In this document: piece by piece, positions 1 to 5,307 of the stretch
Position numbering within the stretch: the stretch's first letter is position 1
Layout of the letters: each line of letters opens with the position of its first letter
Assembly (NCBI GenBank): GCA_001940645.1
Contig: MDVS01000127.1
Coordinates: 1 to 7,052 of the forward strand
Length of the DNA stretch: 7,052 bases
Origin: Candidatus Heimdallarchaeota archaeon LC_3
Lineage (GTDB): Archaea > Asgardarchaeota > Heimdallarchaeia > Hodarchaeales > LC-3
Direction: 5' to 3'
The notes under the pieces: generated by a model
What the model saw: the letters and a program-made list of their open reading frames with translations, nothing else
Told to the model about the DNA's origin: nothing
Database searches by the model: none
Translations under genes and position numbers: made by a program

Positions 1-1039
1 AGATTCCTTCTTCAGTTATAGTAAATACAGCTTCGCTCTCTGGTAAAAGGGGAGAATCAGCAATTCTAGCAATTCTACGATTTCCTTTTGATTTTCTCAA
101 CATTACTCTTGTTTGTGCTGCATGTGCAACGACATGTCCCCCTACGGGAGCCGTTGGATCACCAAAAAATTGGTCTGGTTTTGCATGTACTTGGTTAGTT
201 GCTACTACAGCAAGATTGCTTACTTCAGCTATTCTGAGAATCGCATGGATATGTTGGTTTAACTTTTGCTGTCTTTCTGCTAATGTTCCTCTTCCAATGT
301 ATTCTGCACGGAAATGGGAGGTTAAGGAATCTATAATTATTAATCCAATATTTTCACTTTGAGAATCTTTACCGACTTTGTCAATTAAAGCTATTTGGTG
401 ATCAGTATTATAACATCGTCCAACTAAGATATTTTTTAGAACCTCTTGGGGATCTAAGGAAGGATATCGCTGTGCCATTGCAATTATTCTTTCCGGGCGA
501 AATGTTCCTTCAGTATCAATGTAAATAGCTTTTACTGGTTCACTTTTCTTTCCAGCTTCTTTTAAACCACCTTCTTCACGTAGTAATTGAATTGTTACGC
601 ACATTTGGTGTGCAAGTTGTGTCTTTCCTGTTCTAAATTCACCGTAAAATTCAGTTAGTGAATTAGTTTCAACACCGCCTCTAAACAATTCATCTAGTGC
701 TTGTGATCCAGTTGTAATTCGAAGAAGCTTATGCCTCTGATCTAAAATTTTCTCTGCAGAAGTAAATGATAAATTCAAAGCTAAACGTGCAGTTTCAATC
801 ATTTTTTGGGCAGTTTTTTCTCCTAATGATGCGATACTCGTTAACTGTGCTACAGATGCAGCAGCCACTGACATTAATGAATCATAGCCGTTTTCGGATA
901 GTTTTTTAGCAGTTGTTGGCCCAACTCCAGGCAAATCATTAATTGCTTCAATTTTTTTTTCTTTACCTGATTTCTGTTCGGTTCCGTTATCAGTTTCTTC
1001 TTCATCAATAAGTTCCATTAATTCAAGTTCATCTTCCAT
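1..1039 (-). CDS. radA: DNA repair and recombination protein RadA (archaeal Rad51/RecA family), C-terminus cut by the window edge
   Basis: RadA is an ATP-dependent recombinase that forms filaments on single-stranded DNA and catalyses strand exchange in homologous recombination. Numbering from the ATG at 1039, the visible 346 residues contain a helix-hairpin-helix (LPGVGPTTAKKL, about 36-47), the FxxA polymerisation motif (FTSA, 92-95), Walker A (GEFRTGKTQ, 133-141), a Walker B strand ending in aspartate (LIIID, 233-237) and the loop-2 region after NQVHAKPDQ. The reading frame runs off the left edge at ...FTITEEGI. RadA proteins normally end a few residues after this, so very little is missing. 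Walker A has Arg-Thr where most archaeal RadA have Gly-Ser or Gly-Thr, as in eukaryotic Rad51. An in-frame ATG at 1060 would add seven residues. The start at 1039 is preferred because TATTATA lies 27 bp before it and nearly touches the upstream ATG. The family call is certain; the start is probable. Confidence 0.97.
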   Translation of the reverse strand, partial: MEDELELMELIDEEETDNGTEQKSGKEKKIEAINDLPGVGPTTAKKLSENGYDSLMSVAAASVAQLTSIASLGEKTAQKMIETARLALNLSFTSAEKILDQRHKLLRITTGSQALDELFRGGVETNSLTEFYGEFRTGKTQLAHQMCVTIQLLREEGGLKEAGKKSEPVKAIYIDTEGTFRPERIIAMAQRYPSLDPQEVLKNILVGRCYNTDHQIALIDKVGKDSQSENIGLIIIDSLTSHFRAEYIGRGTLAERQQKLNQHIHAILRIAEVSNLAVVATNQVHAKPDQFFGDPTAPVGGHVVAHAAQTRVMLRKSKGNRRIARIADSPLLPESEAVFTITEEGI

Positions 1040-1060
1040 TGACAAGGTAACAATCCTCAT

Positions 1061-1070
1061 TGTATAATAG
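1061..1070 (-). promoter_or_regulatory. TATA-like box of radA
   Basis: The minus strand reads CTATTATACA here. TATTATA is centred near 1066, 27 bp upstream of the ATG at 1039. That is the usual archaeal TATA-to-transcription-start distance, so the mRNA probably begins at or next to that ATG (leaderless). No Shine-Dalgarno sequence is visible before either candidate ATG. This is geometry only, with no experimental support. Confidence 0.45.
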
Positions 1071-1261
1071 ATTTTTATTTCATTGATATGTAGTTACATA
1101 CTAAAACCACCTATCTTAAGAAACAAGGACACTTACCTGAAACTATAGAAATTATGAAAAATAGCATAAAAATGAAATAATCGCAACAAAATTGATATTT
1201 TTGATATTGAAAGATAAAATATTAATAAATCTTTTAAAAAATAAAAATAATTCAAGATTTT
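1071..1261. other. AT-rich intergenic gap between two minus-strand genes
   Basis: About 190 bp lie between the end of the zinc-ribbon gene and the radA promoter, with no open frame worth calling. The only features are oligo-A/T runs and two adjacent TTGATATT copies (1192-1199 and 1201-1208). The first part, on the side of the zinc-ribbon gene, probably contains its terminator (listed separately). Confidence 0.6.
1236..1249 (-). terminator. Probable oligo-U terminator of the zinc-ribbon gene
   Basis: Read on the minus strand, the DNA just past the stop codon gives T5 and T6 runs separated by a single A (about 1236-1249). Archaeal RNA polymerase commonly terminates at such U-tracts without a hairpin. 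In DNA this AT-rich the signal is weak. Confidence 0.4.
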
Positions 1262-1945
1262 TTATTTAGTGTACTGTTCAGCCTCTTTCCAAATACTATT
1301 TATTGCGTGAACTGGAGGAATATAATTTTCAAACATTCCAAATATTAAAACTGGCCATCTTGCTTTAGGCTCTTTTAATTCATTTATTCCACCCACTTCA
1401 TTTTGTAAATGATAATTGAAATATTTATGTGCCCATACCAACTCAGATAAAGAAGCGCTGATATTATTGTGTTTAGTAGCACGCAATATAGCATGAGTAG
1501 CAGCTAATGAAAGGAAATCAAGAAAAAATAGAAAACCAACTCGGTTGTTCAGATCCATCAAATCGATAGGAGGATTAAATTCAAAATCATCCCAATCATA
1601 TTCTTGTATATACAATCCAGTTGTATGAAGAACAATGGCAATAGGGAGACGAAATTCATCAGTGTCTACTATTTCATTTAACAAACCATAGGATTCATCA
1701 TCTAATTCATATTTTTCGTTATCAAATATTGCTGTTTCATTATCAATCATTTCAGTAAAATCATAAAATTTCTTTATCTCATTGAATAATTTAGAAATGA
1801 TCGGAGAATATTTGTTAATCCAATCCTCAATGATTTCATCTTTTTCAACCATTAAGGTATTACAAAAAATACATGTTGATTGTTTCTTGCTTTCAAATAT
1901 ACTCGATAAACAATTAGAACAAAAATAAATTCTTTTTTTAGACAT
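1262..1945 (-). CDS. Protein of unknown function with an N-terminal zinc ribbon (227 aa)
   Basis: I do not recognise this family. The protein begins MSKKRIYFCSNC and has four cysteines in two CxxC knuckles (C9, C12, C25, C28), a typical small zinc ribbon. The remaining 200 residues start with an acidic stretch (VEKDEIIEDW). They continue with a probably mostly helical region rich in aromatic and acidic residues (for example YDWDDFEF and FLFFLDFLSLAATHA) and contain no catalytic motif I can name. A longer frame opens at 2008, but its 21 extra residues overlap the divergent promoter region. The ATG at 1945 places the zinc ribbon directly at the N-terminus and has GTGATC, complementary to the usual archaeal 16S rRNA tail, three bases upstream. 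The gene is divergent from the nucleotidyltransferase gene. The zinc ribbon suggests nucleic-acid or protein binding, which is inference. Confidence 0.85.
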   Translation of the reverse strand: MSKKRIYFCSNCLSSIFESKKQSTCIFCNTLMVEKDEIIEDWINKYSPIISKLFNEIKKFYDFTEMIDNETAIFDNEKYELDDESYGLLNEIVDTDEFRLPIAIVLHTTGLYIQEYDWDDFEFNPPIDLMDLNNRVGFLFFLDFLSLAATHAILRATKHNNISASLSELVWAHKYFNYHLQNEVGGINELKEPKARWPVLIFGMFENYIPPVHAINSIWKEAEQYTK

Positions 1946-2030
1946 AAGATCACAAAATATGAGAATTCTAATAAATAAGTTTATATCCGTTAATGTTCTT
2001 AGCTTCAATTATCTTTCAATTGGTTTAATT
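1946..2030. promoter_or_regulatory. Divergent promoter region for the zinc-ribbon and nucleotidyltransferase genes
   Basis: These 85 bp separate two opposed start codons. On the plus strand TTTATAT (1980-1986) would put transcription start near 2009, about 22 bases before the ATG at 2031. On the minus strand TTATTTAT (1978-1971) would start transcription near 1949, almost at the ATG at 1945. The two boxes nearly touch, so binding of transcription factors for one direction could exclude the other. No Shine-Dalgarno sequence precedes the plus-strand ATG. Confidence 0.45.
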
Positions 2031-2957
2031 ATGGAAGTAAATTCTTTAAAACAAATTACTAGCATTTCAGAGTTAAAAATAGATGGATTGAAAAAACAAT
2101 ATATACAAAGAGTAATTCATCTTATTTCAAAGCATTTTTCTAACTCTGTTATTAGATTAGGTGTTTTTGGATCGGTTGCAAGGGGAACAGCTGATGAATT
2201 TTCTGATGTTGATCTAATTATTGTTTATAAAGACAATATAACTAAAATAGATCACAAAAATATGGTTATAAAGTTTCTTTCTTTAGAAAGACAATTTAGT
2301 TATCAATTAGGAAACAAGTCCTTTGATAATTCATTTCTTAGATCTATTCTTCATATAACTGGTATGTTTCGATCCATATTTTTGGTAAGTGAAACAAATT
2401 GGAAAAATGAAAAATTTAAGGAAATTTTTAACTTAGGTCCATTTATTAATATAATCGCACCTAAAAGACTCGTTTTTTCTTCAGTGATTCTTGATTTGAA
2501 ATGGATTCAAATAAATGAAAAATCCTTTTTAGAAACACGGTTATTTAAAAATTATTCCTTGAAGAAACTAAATAAATTAACTAATCCTAAAATATTCTGG
2601 ATCGAATGGATACGTAGTTATATTACAGCTCAACTTCTTTCATTAGGAGCATTTTTTATTACCCCTTTTTTTGAAGAAAGTACTAAATTTAGTATAGAAG
2701 CAGTTAAATGGTCTCTCAACTCCTTTATTCTACTTTATAAAATCAAAACTCTTTCAGTTAAAGATTATTCTTTTTTAAAAATAAACAATGATTACTTATT
2801 TAAAATTCTTGAAGAAAAACTCAATCTTCAAGAATTTTCAGGTCTAAGAAGTAATTATTATAGAAATCCAAAACTAAATTTTTTAGCGATGGGAAAAATA
2901 TTGAAAGTATTTAGCTCTTTTAACAACCTTACCAAGAACCTTCAGCATATTATCTAG
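2031..2957 (+). CDS. MNT-type nucleotidyltransferase domain protein (308 aa)
   Basis: This protein belongs to the polymerase-beta-like nucleotidyltransferase superfamily, which transfers a nucleoside monophosphate from an NTP to a protein, RNA or small molecule. Counting from the ATG at 2031, the N-terminal domain has GVFGSVARG (44-52) followed by FSDVDLIIV (57-65). This is the family's GS...DxD signature, with D59 and D61 as metal ligands. I could not place the usual third catalytic carboxylate with confidence: the hydrophobic strand around FRSIFLVSE (113-121) has no obvious aspartate. Residues from about 130 onward look helical, basic and aromatic, and could be a substrate- or partner-binding domain. 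A frame upstream to 1959 exists, but it would cover the promoter and overlap the opposing gene, so the start at 2031 is preferred. The substrate is unknown. Such proteins can be AMPylating antitoxins, antibiotic-modifying enzymes or orphan enzymes, and nothing here decides between these. Confidence 0.85.
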   Translation: MEVNSLKQITSISELKIDGLKKQYIQRVIHLISKHFSNSVIRLGVFGSVARGTADEFSDVDLIIVYKDNITKIDHKNMVIKFLSLERQFSYQLGNKSFDNSFLRSILHITGMFRSIFLVSETNWKNEKFKEIFNLGPFINIIAPKRLVFSSVILDLKWIQINEKSFLETRLFKNYSLKKLNKLTNPKIFWIEWIRSYITAQLLSLGAFFITPFFEESTKFSIEAVKWSLNSFILLYKIKTLSVKDYSFLKINNDYLFKILEEKLNLQEFSGLRSNYYRNPKLNFLAMGKILKVFSSFNNLTKNLQHII

Positions 2958-2995
2958 GGAATATTCTTTTTAATAATCGACAAAAGTCTCCTTCT

Positions 2996-3002
2996 ATTAA
3001 AT
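2996..3002 (+). promoter_or_regulatory. Possible TATA box for the small coiled-coil gene
   Basis: TATTAAA, centred about 35 bp before the ATG at 3034, would start transcription near 3025, giving a leader of roughly 9 bases. Several similar A/T strings occur nearby, so support is weak. Confidence 0.3.
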
Positions 3003-3033
3003 CAATCCTATCTTATTTCAATGGTGTGTATTA

Positions 3034-3204
3034 ATGAAAAAACCAGTTAGTCCAAGAGAAAATATAAGCAAGAATACTATGTTACTTCCTCAAAATGATA
3101 TAATTATTGAGAATTACCTTCAAAATTATTTAAAAGTGTTTTCTCAACTAAATATGCAAATAAAAGATTTGAAAAACCGTGTAGACAAATTAGTAGCTGA
3201 ATAA
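3034..3204 (+). CDS. Small hypothetical protein with a C-terminal coiled coil (56 aa)
   Basis: The frame begins MKKPVSPREN and ends DKLVAE before TAA. It has no database-style motif I recognise. The first 20 residues are polar and probably disordered. Residues about 22-56 form an amphipathic helix with hydrophobic residues at heptad-like spacing (I25, Y28, Y32, V35, L39, I43, L46, V50, L53), which suggests a coiled coil used for self-association or partner binding. GGTG lies seven bases before the ATG and could act as a weak ribosome-binding site, and a T8 run follows the stop codon. It lies 76 bp downstream of the nucleotidyltransferase gene on the same strand, so the two may be functionally linked, but the gap leaves room for a separate promoter. 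The amino-acid composition argues that the frame is real, but it is short enough to need confirmation. Confidence 0.6.
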   Translation: MKKPVSPRENISKNTMLLPQNDIIIENYLQNYLKVFSQLNMQIKDLKNRVDKLVAE

Positions 3205-3252
3205 ATTTATAAATCATCGTTCTTTTATCATTCTAAATTTTTTTTGTCTACA
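3180..3252 (+). repeat. 10-bp inverted repeat bracketing the end of the small coiled-coil gene
   Basis: TGTAGACAAA (3180-3189, inside the last codons) is repeated as its exact reverse complement TTTGTCTACA (3243-3252), with 53 bases between. In RNA the arms could pair across the stop codon. The second arm includes the end of the T8 run. Confidence 0.4.
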
Positions 3253-3270
3253 AATTCAATATATTTTTTT
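3238..3270 (+). terminator. Probable oligo-T terminator after the small coiled-coil gene
   Basis: T8 (3238-3245) and T7 (3264-3270) runs follow the stop codon by about 35 and 60 bases. These match archaeal U-tract termination, and no stable GC-rich hairpin is needed or seen. Confidence 0.45.
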
Positions 3271-3778
3271 CATTTTAAATTTTTTAAAAAGAATTTCAGA
3301 AAGCATCAATTTTTCCATTAAATATTGTATAGAGGAAAATTTGGACTTGCAATAACTTCAGTAACTTCCACCAAATATTTTCAATTTTGCAACATTTATC
3401 ATTATAATTAATGAAAGGATAAAAATATAGTATTTTTATCATTTTCAATAATTGGTTCAATAAAAGATCGGGTTTAAAATTTATCTCCTTAACTCATTTT
3501 GAAATTCGAAAGAAGTTTCATCCAATATCCTAGAACATTGTAAACAAGGAAAAACTTCTACTTTTTATTGCAACGCTAAGTACATTTCTCATCATTTTTA
3601 AATTTGATTTTCATTTTATTCATGTTATTAGCTTCATTTTAAAAATGTGATTCACAATTTCCTTTCTCTATTCTTAATTAGGGTTTTTTTCTTTTTATAT
3701 TTTAATCCTTATCAATTGTAAATTTGTACAGTTCTTTTGACCTGACTTCATTTTTCCGGTAAAATATATGTTAAATCA
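3271..3778. other. Long AT-rich stretch without a credible gene
   Basis: All six frames are broken by frequent stops, and the longest ATG-started frames I find are about 20 codons. There is no GC-rich block that would suggest a tRNA or stable structured RNA. The one clear structure is the perfect inverted repeat at 3418-3440. The segment is rich in pyrimidine runs on the plus strand (for example around 3685-3700). Confidence 0.6.
3418..3440. repeat. Perfect 10-bp inverted repeat with a 3-base centre
   Basis: GATAAAAATA, then TAG, then TATTTTTATC. The arms are perfectly complementary. It could be a protein-binding palindrome or a weak A/U hairpin. It lies inside the gene-free stretch, more than 200 bp past the preceding gene, so a role as that gene's terminator is unlikely. 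Confidence 0.5.
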
Positions 3779-3838
3779 TTTTTACATGTTCTCTTATTTT
3801 TACAGTAAAATTTATATACTCATGTATACATGTATATA
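3779..3838 (+). promoter_or_regulatory. Promoter and probable operator region of the winged-helix regulator
   Basis: TTTATATA (3811-3818) is an excellent archaeal TATA box and predicts transcription start near 3841. Overlapping palindromes lie between the box and the start: CATGTATACATG (3821-3832) and TATACATGTATA (3825-3836). Upstream there are two TTTTTAC repeats 18 bp apart (3779 and 3797). The second forms the palindrome TTTTAC-A-GTAAAA (3798-3810), which abuts the TATA box where the BRE would be. A regulator bound to these sites would block TBP/TFB or polymerase, which is consistent with autorepression by the downstream gene. That it is this regulator that binds is inference. Confidence 0.6.
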
Positions 3839-3898
3839 ATTGAAGACATGTTCAATAAGAAAAACATGAAATATAAATTCAAAAATAAAGGGATTAAA

Positions 3899-4159
3899 AT
3901 GAGTGGATTAAATAAATTAAATATACATAGAGCTGAAGAATTACTTCAAAGTGTGCCTCGCAGTGTTCGTATAGTATTTGAAGTAATTAAAAAAAGTAAA
4001 TCACCTATTAAACCTAGTGATTTAGTTATGATGACGAAATTAACTGATAGAACTATTCGATCAGCATTATCAAGACTTTATTATTTACAACTCGTAATTA
4101 AAGTACCAGATTTAAACGATCTTAGAAGTCACTACTTACAATTAGCAGCTGTAGCATAA
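3899..4159 (+). CDS. Small winged helix-turn-helix transcriptional regulator (86 aa)
   Basis: This is a single-domain DNA-binding protein of the winged-helix type common among archaeal one-domain regulators. From the ATG at 3899 it has a first helix (SVRIVFEVI, 22-30) and a positioning helix (PSDLVMMTK, 39-47). The recognition helix follows (TDRTIRSALSRLYYL, 49-63), then a short wing with LNDLRSHYLQL (72-82). The pattern RTIRSALSRL followed by a Leu-rich turn and DLRS-Y is familiar from archaeal MarR/ArsR-like regulators, though I cannot name the subfamily. In-frame ATGs at 3830, 3848 and 3866 would add a basic N-terminal extension. 3830 lies upstream of the predicted transcription start, while 3848 remains possible. 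3899 is chosen because the conserved fold begins there and AAGGG lies a few bases upstream. The palindromic promoter suggests self-regulation. It may also control the toxin-antitoxin genes downstream. Confidence 0.85.
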   Translation: MSGLNKLNIHRAEELLQSVPRSVRIVFEVIKKSKSPIKPSDLVMMTKLTDRTIRSALSRLYYLQLVIKVPDLNDLRSHYLQLAAVA

Positions 4160-4183
4160 CAAAGAAAAAAAATAATACTGATA

Positions 4184-4216
4184 TCATGCGAAAATTTATT
4201 AGCATGAACTTTTTTT
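4184..4216 (+). terminator. Hairpin with T-tract after the regulator gene
   Basis: TCATGC (4184-4189) and GCATGA (4202-4207) form a 6-bp stem with a 12-base loop. T7 (4210-4216) follows 25-57 bases after the stop codon of the regulator. The layout matches a factor-independent terminator. The same T-tract continues into TTTTATAT, which could be the TATA box of the next gene. Confidence 0.45.
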
Positions 4217-4238
4217 ATATTCATGTTTACACGATTCT

Positions 4239-4244
4239 GGTGAT
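4239..4244 (+). promoter_or_regulatory. Shine-Dalgarno sequence of the RHH gene
   Basis: GGTGAT, five bases before the ATG at 4250, is complementary to the ATCACC part of the usual archaeal 16S rRNA 3' end. This supports the chosen start. It sits awkwardly with TTTTATAT (4213-4220) as a TATA box, because that would leave a leader of only about seven bases, so transcription may begin further upstream. Confidence 0.5.
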
Positions 4245-4249
4245 ATAAT

Positions 4250-4627
4250 ATGGCAACTAAAAATGGAGAAACTTCAACATCAGAAAAAAAAATCAATATG
4301 CAAATAAAAACTAGTGAAAAGCTCCATCAGGAATTTAAACAGTATGCAGAACAGAGGTTTTTGTCAATACAGTCTGCTGGAGTTGAAGCTTTAGAATTTT
4401 GGACAGTAATTCAAAAGGAAATTGGGAGTTATTTTTCAACTACAGATCCTGATGAACTTAAGACAAAAATTCGCTCTGCTTTTAATGAAGCTGTTGATAA
4501 TTGGTCAAAAAATATCAGAAACGAGAAATTTAAGGATGATAGTTTTCAAAAGATAATAGGAATGACTTCTGGTAATAGAAATTTAAGTCGTAAAAATGAT
4601 CGTTATTATGCAGAAAAAAATAGTTGA
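4250..4627 (+). CDS. Ribbon-helix-helix protein, probable VapB-like antitoxin (125 aa)
   Basis: Residues 14-52 fit a ribbon-helix-helix DNA-binding fold: a beta strand with alternating residues (KINMQIKT, 14-21), a first helix (EKLHQEFKQYAEQR, 23-36) and a second helix (SIQSAGVEALEFW, 39-51). Antitoxins of this fold dimerise through the strand, bind their own promoter and wrap the toxin with a C-terminal tail. The tail here (about 60-125) is longer than usual for VapB (often 70-90 residues in total). It is charged, with an ending rich in Asn, Arg and Lys that is probably disordered until bound. The gene lies 28 bp upstream of a PIN-domain gene in the same direction, the standard antitoxin-toxin order. 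The antitoxin role rests on this order and the fold. A stand-alone regulator is the alternative. Confidence 0.75.
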   Translation: MATKNGETSTSEKKINMQIKTSEKLHQEFKQYAEQRFLSIQSAGVEALEFWTVIQKEIGSYFSTTDPDELKTKIRSAFNEAVDNWSKNIRNEKFKDDSFQKIIGMTSGNRNLSRKNDRYYAEKNS

Positions 4628-4655
4628 TAACATAAAATAGTTGTAGAGACTTCTT

Positions 4656-5192
4656 ATGCCATATTCGCAATCCATTTTTATAGATACAACAGCTTTCTTG
4701 GCATTAATAAATAGAACAGATGAAAATTATACGAGTGCTGTTAAATTTGTTCAGACTTGGGAAAAAAAACTTCCCGAATATAAAAATCTAATAACTTCAG
4801 ATTATATCGTTTCAGAGACTATCTCTAAAATAAGATTTTGGATAGGAAACGTTGAAGCAATAGAATTTGGGAATAATTTATTTAATAGTAGATTAGTCGA
4901 AATTATTTATACAAAAAAGGAAACTTTTGACCGTGCATGGGAAATATTTCAGTTAATTGAGCAATATAATATTCAAAGAGGATTCACTAAACTTCCCAAT
5001 AGCAAACACCATTATGGAGAAAATTATATCCCAATGATATCTTATACTGATTCAGCAACCTTAGCTTGTATAGATCAATATGATATACCAGCCTTGTTTG
5101 TTTTCGATCCAGATTTAGTTTATCTTGCTCAAAAAGGAATTCTTAAAAATCAAGATTTCTTAAAAAACTGTGAGCTAAAGGTCTATCCTTAA
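4656..5192 (+). CDS. PIN-domain ribonuclease, probable VapC-like toxin (178 aa)
   Basis: PIN domains are Mg2+-dependent ribonucleases; as VapC toxins they cut tRNA or rRNA to stop translation. The four acidic positions of the fold can be read: D10 in FIDTTAFLALI, E54 in SDYIVSETISKIR, D132 in SYTDSATLACI and D151 (with D153) in VFDPDL. All are present, so the enzyme looks intact. At 178 residues it is longer than typical VapC (about 130). Much of the extra length lies between the helix around 90-105 and D132, in a Gly-Asn-His-rich segment (NIQRGF...HHYGENYIPM, about 105-127) that could form a substrate loop. It is co-directional with the RHH gene, 28 bp downstream of it, and probably co-transcribed. 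Archaeal PIN proteins also act in rRNA processing, but the RHH partner favours a toxin role. Confidence 0.85.
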   Translation: MPYSQSIFIDTTAFLALINRTDENYTSAVKFVQTWEKKLPEYKNLITSDYIVSETISKIRFWIGNVEAIEFGNNLFNSRLVEIIYTKKETFDRAWEIFQLIEQYNIQRGFTKLPNSKHHYGENYIPMISYTDSATLACIDQYDIPALFVFDPDLVYLAQKGILKNQDFLKNCELKVYP

Positions 5193-5258
5193 GAATTTTC
5201 TGGAGAAATTTCTATAATTTTAAAAAAATTTTAATTTAAGGTACAAAAATATTAAAAT
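5193..5258. other. AT-rich gap after the PIN gene, ahead of the repeat
   Basis: There is no gene here. It holds the small palindrome AGAAATTTCT (5204-5213) and runs such as A7 and T4 that may serve as a weak terminator. The tandem repeat begins at 5259, so this is the unique left flank of the duplication. Confidence 0.5.
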
Positions 5259-5278
5259 ACTCAATATCTTTTTTGATC

Positions 5279-5287
5279 ATAAATATT
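5279..5287 (+). promoter_or_regulatory. TATA-like box of the duplicated gene, copy 1
   Basis: ATAAATATT is centred 25 bp before the GTG at 5308, consistent with a leaderless transcript starting at that codon. The same box is present in copy 2 at 6212-6220, so both copies keep their own promoter. Confidence 0.45.
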
Positions 5288-5307
5288 ATTGAAGTTGAGA
5301 GAAAATA

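Noticed and set aside
1192..1208. Two adjacent TTGATATT copies upstream of radA
   Set aside because: Too short and AT-rich to separate from chance.
1946..2008. A 21-residue N-terminal extension of the zinc-ribbon protein (start at 2008)
   Set aside because: It would overlap the divergent gene's promoter and contains the minus-strand TATA-like box. The start at 1945 has an SD-like GTGATC and begins right at the zinc ribbon.
1959..2030. A 24-residue N-terminal extension of the nucleotidyltransferase (start at 1959)
   Set aside because: Its codons cover the plus-strand TATA box, so it would lie upstream of the predicted transcript. The ATG at 2031 is better placed.
3530..3595. A 21-codon minus-strand frame in the gene-free gap (MMRNVLSVAI...)
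   Set aside because: Too short, with no ribosome-binding site or promoter in position. Frames of this length are expected by chance.
3205..3829. CRISPR array, tRNA or rRNA in the non-coding stretch
   Set aside because: There are no regularly spaced repeats and no GC-rich cloverleaf or rRNA-like sequence. Repeated strings are short A/T words.
3830..3898. Longer form of the winged-helix regulator beginning at 3830
   Set aside because: The ATG at 3830 is upstream of the transcription start predicted from the TATA box and lies in the palindromes. The extra residues are low-complexity Lys/Asn. The 3848 start remains possible.
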